Part shown: positions 5,767 to 8,615 of the stretch, piece after piece
Layout of the letters: each line of letters begins with the position of its first letter
Numbering within the stretch: the stretch's first letter is position 1
Translations under genes and position numbers: made by a program
Source of the DNA: an uncultured Clostridia bacterium
GTDB lineage: Bacteria > Bacillota > Clostridia > Christensenellales > Aristaeellaceae
Length of the DNA stretch: 8,615 bases
Reading direction: 5' to 3'
Assembly (NCBI GenBank): GCA_944363005.1
Contig: CALVTV010000107.1
Coordinates: forward strand, 1 to 8,615
Notes under the pieces: generated by a model
The model's database searches: none
What the model was told of the DNA's origin: nothing
What the model saw: only the letters and a program-made list of their open reading frames with translations

Positions 5767-6455
5767 GGGCGGGCTCCCTCCTTTTTTGCCTCCAGGGCGC
5801 AAAATTCACGCTCGCTGATGGGCACAAAGCGGATGAAGTCGCCCGCGGCATAGGGCAGAGGCCGGTCGGGATCGAACAGGCGCAGCGGCGTGCGGCCGAT
5901 GAGCTGCCAGCCGCCCGGCGACTCCCTGGGACAGCTGCCCGCCTGCTGCCCGCCGCTGCCGACGGCACCGCCGGGACTGCGCGTCCGCGGGGCTTGCAGG
6001 CGCGGGGTGAACAGGCGCTCGTTGAGCCCGCCCAAATAGGGAAAGCCCGGCAAAAAGCCGAGCATGTAGATGCGATAGGGGCGTTCGCTATGCAGGCGGA
6101 TGACCTCTTCCTCGCTCAGGCCCGCGTGCGAGGCGACGAAGGGGAGATCCTCGCCGTACGGCCCGCCGTAACAGACGGGGATCTCGACCGTGCGTCCCTG
6201 CGCGGCGGCTTCGTCGTTCAGGCCGGAGGCCAGGCGGCGAAGCTGCGCGCAGAGCGCGTCGTAATCGGTCAAAAGCGGATCATAGCGCACCAGCAGCGAG
6301 GCGAAGGCGGGCACTGTCTCGATCACGCCCACAAGATGCGCAGCGCAGACAGCGTGATTGAGCGCCGAAACGCGCGCGCCGATGGTTTCGCTGATCTCGG
6401 TGCCCAGCACGGCGAGCGCGGCGGCTGTGCCCGCGGGATGCAGGTCGATATGCAT
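5763..6455 (-). CDS. pxpB: 5-oxoprolinase subunit B (KipI / AHS1 family)
   Basis: This 230-residue protein is the PxpB subunit of 5-oxoprolinase; KipI of Bacillus subtilis, known as a sporulation-kinase inhibitor, is in the same family. Conserved motifs seen: IPVCYGGPYGEDL at 92-104, MLGFLPGFPYLGGL at 131-144 and ESPGGWQLIGRTPLRLFD at 178-195. The loop between them, SPGGAVGSGGQQAGSCP at 160-176, keeps the spacing of the usual VPAGSVGIAGxQTGIYP but replaces many of its hydrophobic residues by Gly or Ser, which is unusual. I looked for a compensated frameshift there and found no better frame. The ATG at 6455 has AAAGGAG 5 to 6 nt upstream. The gene starts 13 nt after the DUF4392 stop and overlaps pxpC by 4 nt. 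Confidence 0.93.
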   Translation of the reverse strand: MHIDLHPAGTAAALAVLGTEISETIGARVSALNHAVCAAHLVGVIETVPAFASLLVRYDPLLTDYDALCAQLRRLASGLNDEAAAQGRTVEIPVCYGGPYGEDLPFVASHAGLSEEEVIRLHSERPYRIYMLGFLPGFPYLGGLNERLFTPRLQAPRTRSPGGAVGSGGQQAGSCPRESPGGWQLIGRTPLRLFDPDRPLPYAAGDFIRFVPISEREFCALEAKKEGARP

Positions 6456-6468
6456 GAAGGCTCCTTTC

Positions 6469-7554
6469 TCAAAGCTTGGCGGAGAGCCCGGCCTCAAAGT
6501 AGCCCTTGGAGAGCACGGAGGTGAACCAGTGCTCCGAACGGTGGGAATAGCGCAGGGCATAGCGCGTGCACTGGCGCATCAGGCTGACGATGCCGGTGTT
6601 CATGCGCGTATCAAACCCGTCGATGCCGGGCAGCAGCGAACCGGTCATGTCGATCATGCCGCTGCGCGAGGCGACGCGCATGACTTCCGCCTCCATCTCT
6701 TCGCGATGGAGAATCTCCATGTCGTGCATGAGGTAGGCGATGGCCGCGATCAGGCCGTAGCAGCCCCAGTCCGAGCAGGTCGCGGTGATGATGCAGTCCG
6801 TGGAGCTGGCCGAGAGGATGCCGCCGCCGCAACCGCAGGCGCATTCGCCGGGGGCGGTATAGGGGACATACGTGCGGATATGATCGGCAATCAGGCCCAT
6901 GCCGATCTCGTTGCCCAGGTCCCCGATGGCCACGGACGGGATGCCGCGCGCGCGAAGCGCATTCCAAAGCACGTCGCTCTTGGCTTGCAATTCGGTGACG
7001 TTCAGCCCGCCTGCATTGTGATAGACACCCTGCGCGTTGGCTCCGGGCGCTTCCACGGAGATGACCGCCGCGGGCAAACCCGCCGCCATCAGGGCTTCGG
7101 CCTGGGCAGGCGCCTGGGCGGCGTCCTTGGTGAAGGGGATCACGCCCATGCTCAGCGGCAGTTCGCGCACGGTGGCGATGTCCTCATAAATATGCAGCCC
7201 CACGACGCTGGCGCACTTTTTGATCGCTTCCACGCTGTCCTGCGGGCAGATGATGACCGGCTTGGCGCCGAAGGCCAGCACCAGCGCGCGGGAGAGCAGC
7301 AGGGAACTGACCATGCCGTCCATCTCCGGCACCTTGTGCGGCAGGAGCACAAAGCCCATGATGATGTAGACCAGATCGCCCTCGCGCACGGTGTTGCAAA
7401 GCACCTGCGCGGCGTGCATGGTCAGCGGTTCGCCGGTGACAGTCCGGCTCCCTGCGTACAGAATCCGGCAGACGCCGTAGCCGCGCGGATCGAGATTCAT
7501 CAGGGAATCGAGGTTTTCTCCGACATTGCGTTTTTCCAGATCGTCACGTCTCAT
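6469..7554 (-). CDS. DUF4392 family protein, D-glutamate cyclase C-terminal-type
   Basis: The 361-residue protein matches the DUF4392 family (D-glutamate cyclase, C-terminal domain). Key stretches: RGYGVCRILYAG at 24-35, IIMGFVLLPHKVPEMDG at 64-80, GAKPVIIC at 96-103, VEAPGANAQGVYHNAGG at 167-183, the hallmark GDLGNEIGMG at 211-220 (GDGGNEIGMG in many relatives, from memory), SSTDCIITATCSDWGCYGL at 250-268. In mammalian DGLUCY this domain lies C-terminal to DUF1445 and the enzyme makes 5-oxo-D-proline from D-glutamate. A Cys-rich loop, CACGCGGG at 238-245, stands where metal binding would be possible but is not shown. It is the first gene of the pxp operon; the ATG at 7554 has AAAGGATG about 8 nt upstream, and a strong promoter lies directly upstream. 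Substrate and stereochemistry are inferred from family and context only. Confidence 0.9.
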   Translation of the reverse strand: MRRDDLEKRNVGENLDSLMNLDPRGYGVCRILYAGSRTVTGEPLTMHAAQVLCNTVREGDLVYIIMGFVLLPHKVPEMDGMVSSLLLSRALVLAFGAKPVIICPQDSVEAIKKCASVVGLHIYEDIATVRELPLSMGVIPFTKDAAQAPAQAEALMAAGLPAAVISVEAPGANAQGVYHNAGGLNVTELQAKSDVLWNALRARGIPSVAIGDLGNEIGMGLIADHIRTYVPYTAPGECACGCGGGILSASSTDCIITATCSDWGCYGLIAAIAYLMHDMEILHREEMEAEVMRVASRSGMIDMTGSLLPGIDGFDTRMNTGIVSLMRQCTRYALRYSHRSEHWFTSVLSKGYFEAGLSAKL

Positions 7555-7584
7555 AGCGGTTCATCCTTTCGGAAGATTGATCTG

Positions 7585-7613
7585 ATTATAGCGGTACGAG
7601 TCTAAAAATGCAA
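7585..7613 (-). promoter_or_regulatory. Housekeeping-sigma promoter of the cyclase-pxp operon
   Basis: On the minus strand, TTGCAT (7613-7608), a 17-bp spacer, then TATAAT (7590-7585). Transcription would begin near 7578, leaving a leader of about 24 nt that contains little beyond the ribosome binding site. The -10 matches consensus fully and the -35 in four of six positions. Confidence 0.85.
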
Positions 7614-7627
7614 GAGGTTTCAAAAAT

Positions 7628-7645
7628 AAATTCATTCAAATTCAT
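7628..7645. repeat. Direct repeat AAATTCAT with 10-bp period upstream of the pxp promoter
   Basis: Two exact 8-bp copies (7628-7635 and 7638-7645) one helical turn apart lie 15-32 bp upstream of the -35 element (7613) of the minus-strand promoter. They may be an activator site or simply an AT-rich upstream element. Confidence 0.4.
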
Positions 7646-7685
7646 AATATGCCGAAAAACAAACGTGTTTCCGGATTTAACGGAG

Positions 7686-7701
7686 AAATGAATATGCATT
7701 T
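7686..7701. promoter_or_regulatory. Imperfect palindrome AAATGAATATGCATTT, possible operator
   Basis: A 16-bp near-palindrome with outer arms AAATG and CATTT lies about 73 bp upstream of the pxp promoter -35 and 71 bp upstream of the UPF0371 promoter -35. No known operator family is recognised. AT-rich chance symmetry is possible. Confidence 0.3.
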
Positions 7702-7720
7702 TTCAAGGGCCGCGTTTGCT

Positions 7721-7741
7721 CGCGTGTGGTATAAACACCCG
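7721..7741. promoter_or_regulatory. Imperfect palindrome CGnGTGT-N7-ACACnCG upstream of the UPF0371 promoter
   Basis: A 21-bp dyad with twelve symmetric positions lies 30 bp upstream of the -35 of the plus-strand promoter, a usual place for an activator. The binding protein is unknown. Confidence 0.35.
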
Positions 7742-7771
7742 TCAGGAAAGCGAAAAAAACCTGTACGGATC

Positions 7772-7800
7772 TTGCAAGAAGGCAAGGGTTTTGATATAAT
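7772..7800 (+). promoter_or_regulatory. Strong housekeeping-sigma promoter of the UPF0371 gene
   Basis: TTGCAA (7772-7777), a 17-bp spacer, then TATAAT (7795-7800), with TGA just before the -10 making it also an extended -10. Transcription would start near 7807, giving a leader of about 85 nt before the ATG at 7892. Confidence 0.88.
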
Positions 7801-7816
7801 AGATCGGATTTGACTG

Positions 7817-7841
7817 ACGGGCGGTAAAGTGGCCCGTTTTT
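7817..7841 (+). terminator. Leader hairpin with T-run, candidate attenuator upstream of the UPF0371 gene
   Basis: ACGGGC (7817-7822) pairs with GCCCGT (7832-7837) around a 9-nt loop, and the last arm runs into five T (7837-7841). It lies between the promoter and the gene, so it would stop transcription early rather than end a gene. The stem is only 6 bp and the T-run short, so it may be weak. No recognised riboswitch or tRNA-binding leader is seen. Confidence 0.45.
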
Positions 7842-7891
7842 AGATGGTTTACGCAGTTTTGAGGGCAAGGAAGAATGGGGAGAGAAAAGGC

Positions 7892-8615
7892 ATGAAGAAA
7901 ATCGGTTTTGACAGTCAGAAGTACATTCGCCTGCAATCCGAGCATATCCGTGAGCGCATTGCGCAGTTTGGCGGCAAGCTGTATTTGGAATTTGGCGGCA
8001 AGCTCTTTGATGACTATCATGCTTCGCGCGTGCTGCCCGGTTTTGAGCCGGACAACAAGATCAAAATGCTCCTGGAGCTGCGCGATCAGGCGGAAATTGT
8101 CATCGCCATCAACGCTGCCGACATCGAAAAGAACAAACGGCGCGGGGATTTGGGCATCACGTATGATACCGACGTGATGCGCCTGATCGATGTCTTCCGC
8201 AGCTTTGGGCTGTATGTGGGCTCCATCGCGCTCACGCAGTACGCGGAGCAGCCGTCCGCAGCCGTGTTTGAAAAGCGTATGAAGGCGCTGGGCCTGAGGG
8301 TCTACCGCCATTACCCCATCCCCAACTATCCCTCCGATCTCAAGCTTGTGGTCAGCGACGAGGGCTATGGCCGCAACGAATACATCGAAACGACGCGCTC
8401 GCTGATCGTCGTCACGGCGCCCGGCCCGGGCAGCGGCAAGATGGCGACCTGCCTTTCCCAGCTCTATCATGAGCACAAGCGGGGTATCAAAGCGGGCTAT
8501 GCCAAGTTTGAGACGTTCCCGATCTGGAATTTGCCGCTCAAGCACCCGGTCAACCTCGCCTATGAAGCGGCGACAGCCGATCTGAACGACGTGAACATGA
8601 TCGACCCGTTCCATC
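7892..8615 (+). CDS. UPF0371/DUF1846 family protein (C-terminal part missing)
   Basis: The first 241 residues are in the window; family members are about 500 residues, so roughly half is missing at the right edge. The N-terminus KKIGFDSQKYIRLQSEHIRE, EFGGKLFDDYHASRVLPGF at 33-51, and KNKRRGDLGITYDTDVMRLI at 80-99 are characteristic of DUF1846. A glycine-rich loop, APGPGSGKM at 176-184, resembles a Walker A motif but has Met where Ser or Thr normally follows the Lys. The family has solved structures but, to my knowledge, no established function. The ATG at 7892 follows GGAGAG with 7 nt spacing; an earlier ATG at 7875 is out of frame. The gene has its own promoter and is divergent from the pxp operon, and its third codon positions look slightly less GC-rich. 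No functional link to the neighbours is shown. Confidence 0.92.
   Translation, partial: MKKIGFDSQKYIRLQSEHIRERIAQFGGKLYLEFGGKLFDDYHASRVLPGFEPDNKIKMLLELRDQAEIVIAINAADIEKNKRRGDLGITYDTDVMRLIDVFRSFGLYVGSIALTQYAEQPSAAVFEKRMKALGLRVYRHYPIPNYPSDLKLVVSDEGYGRNEYIETTRSLIVVTAPGPGSGKMATCLSQLYHEHKRGIKAGYAKFETFPIWNLPLKHPVNLAYEAATADLNDVNMIDPFH

Larger units (their letters stand above)
7555..7891. other. Divergent control region between the cyclase-pxp operon and the UPF0371 gene
   Basis: This 337-bp stretch has no credible gene and is clearly richer in A+T than its surroundings. It contains two outward-facing promoters with their -35 elements about 160 bp apart, an AT-rich block with a 10-bp-period direct repeat, two imperfect palindromes, and the leader of the plus-strand gene with a terminator-like hairpin. 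Each is listed separately. Confidence 0.85.

Noticed and set aside
6358..7605. Plus-strand open frame of 415 codons opposite the DUF4392 gene
   Set aside because: The opposite strand has a complete recognised protein with promoter and ribosome binding site; this frame runs across the pxpB-cyclase gene junction and through that promoter.
7807..7891. Known riboswitch or T-box in the UPF0371 leader
   Set aside because: The leader is short and shows no cobalamin, glycine, SAM, preQ1 or T-box core that I could recognise; only the hairpin with a T-run is supported.
7742..8614. Minus-strand open frame of 290 codons at the right end
   Set aside because: It is antisense to the well-supported UPF0371 gene and runs through that gene's promoter and leader. 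No family resemblance.

Overview
The window is GC-rich bacterial DNA with Firmicutes-style signals: strong AAGGAG-type ribosome binding sites, near-consensus TTGNNN-17-TATAAT promoters, tightly packed operons, and a UPF0371/DUF1846 gene of a family common in Firmicutes. I infer a high-GC anaerobic member of the Clostridia. The siroheme reductase and polyferredoxin-type clusters fit an anaerobe. Genus cannot be told from the sequence.

Layout, read in the direction of transcription. From a divergent control region (7555-7891), one operon runs leftward on the minus strand: a DUF4392 D-glutamate cyclase-type protein (7554-6469), PxpB (6455-5763), PxpC (5766-4777), a DUF1445/YcsI protein (4784-3987) and PxpA (3954-3199). 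It closes at a Rho-independent terminator (3134-3100). PxpA, PxpB and PxpC together make the prokaryotic ATP-dependent 5-oxoprolinase. The DUF1445 and DUF4392 proteins are the separate counterparts of the two halves of mammalian D-glutamate cyclase (DGLUCY). The operon therefore looks like a route from D-glutamate through 5-oxoproline to glutamate.

A second minus-strand operon starts at about 3059 with an extended -10 promoter embedded in an inverted repeat. It encodes a siroheme/4Fe-4S sulfite/nitrite reductase-like protein with a C-terminal ferredoxin module (2992-2225), followed by an iron/cobalamin-type ABC importer: binding protein (2063-1167), FecCD permease (1210-188) and ATPase (191 to the left edge, incomplete). 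The reductase reading frame is cut by an in-frame TAA at 2225-2227. The same frame continues open for 53 more codons with family-like sequence and ends in a TGA that overlaps the binding-protein ATG, so a nonsense mutation or a base-call error has probably removed the C-terminus of a protein originally of 309 residues.

On the plus strand, a strong promoter (7772-7800) drives a UPF0371/DUF1846 gene (7892 to the right edge, incomplete). Its leader of about 85 nt contains a hairpin followed by a short T-run that could act as an attenuator. No tRNA, rRNA, CRISPR array or mobile element was seen.
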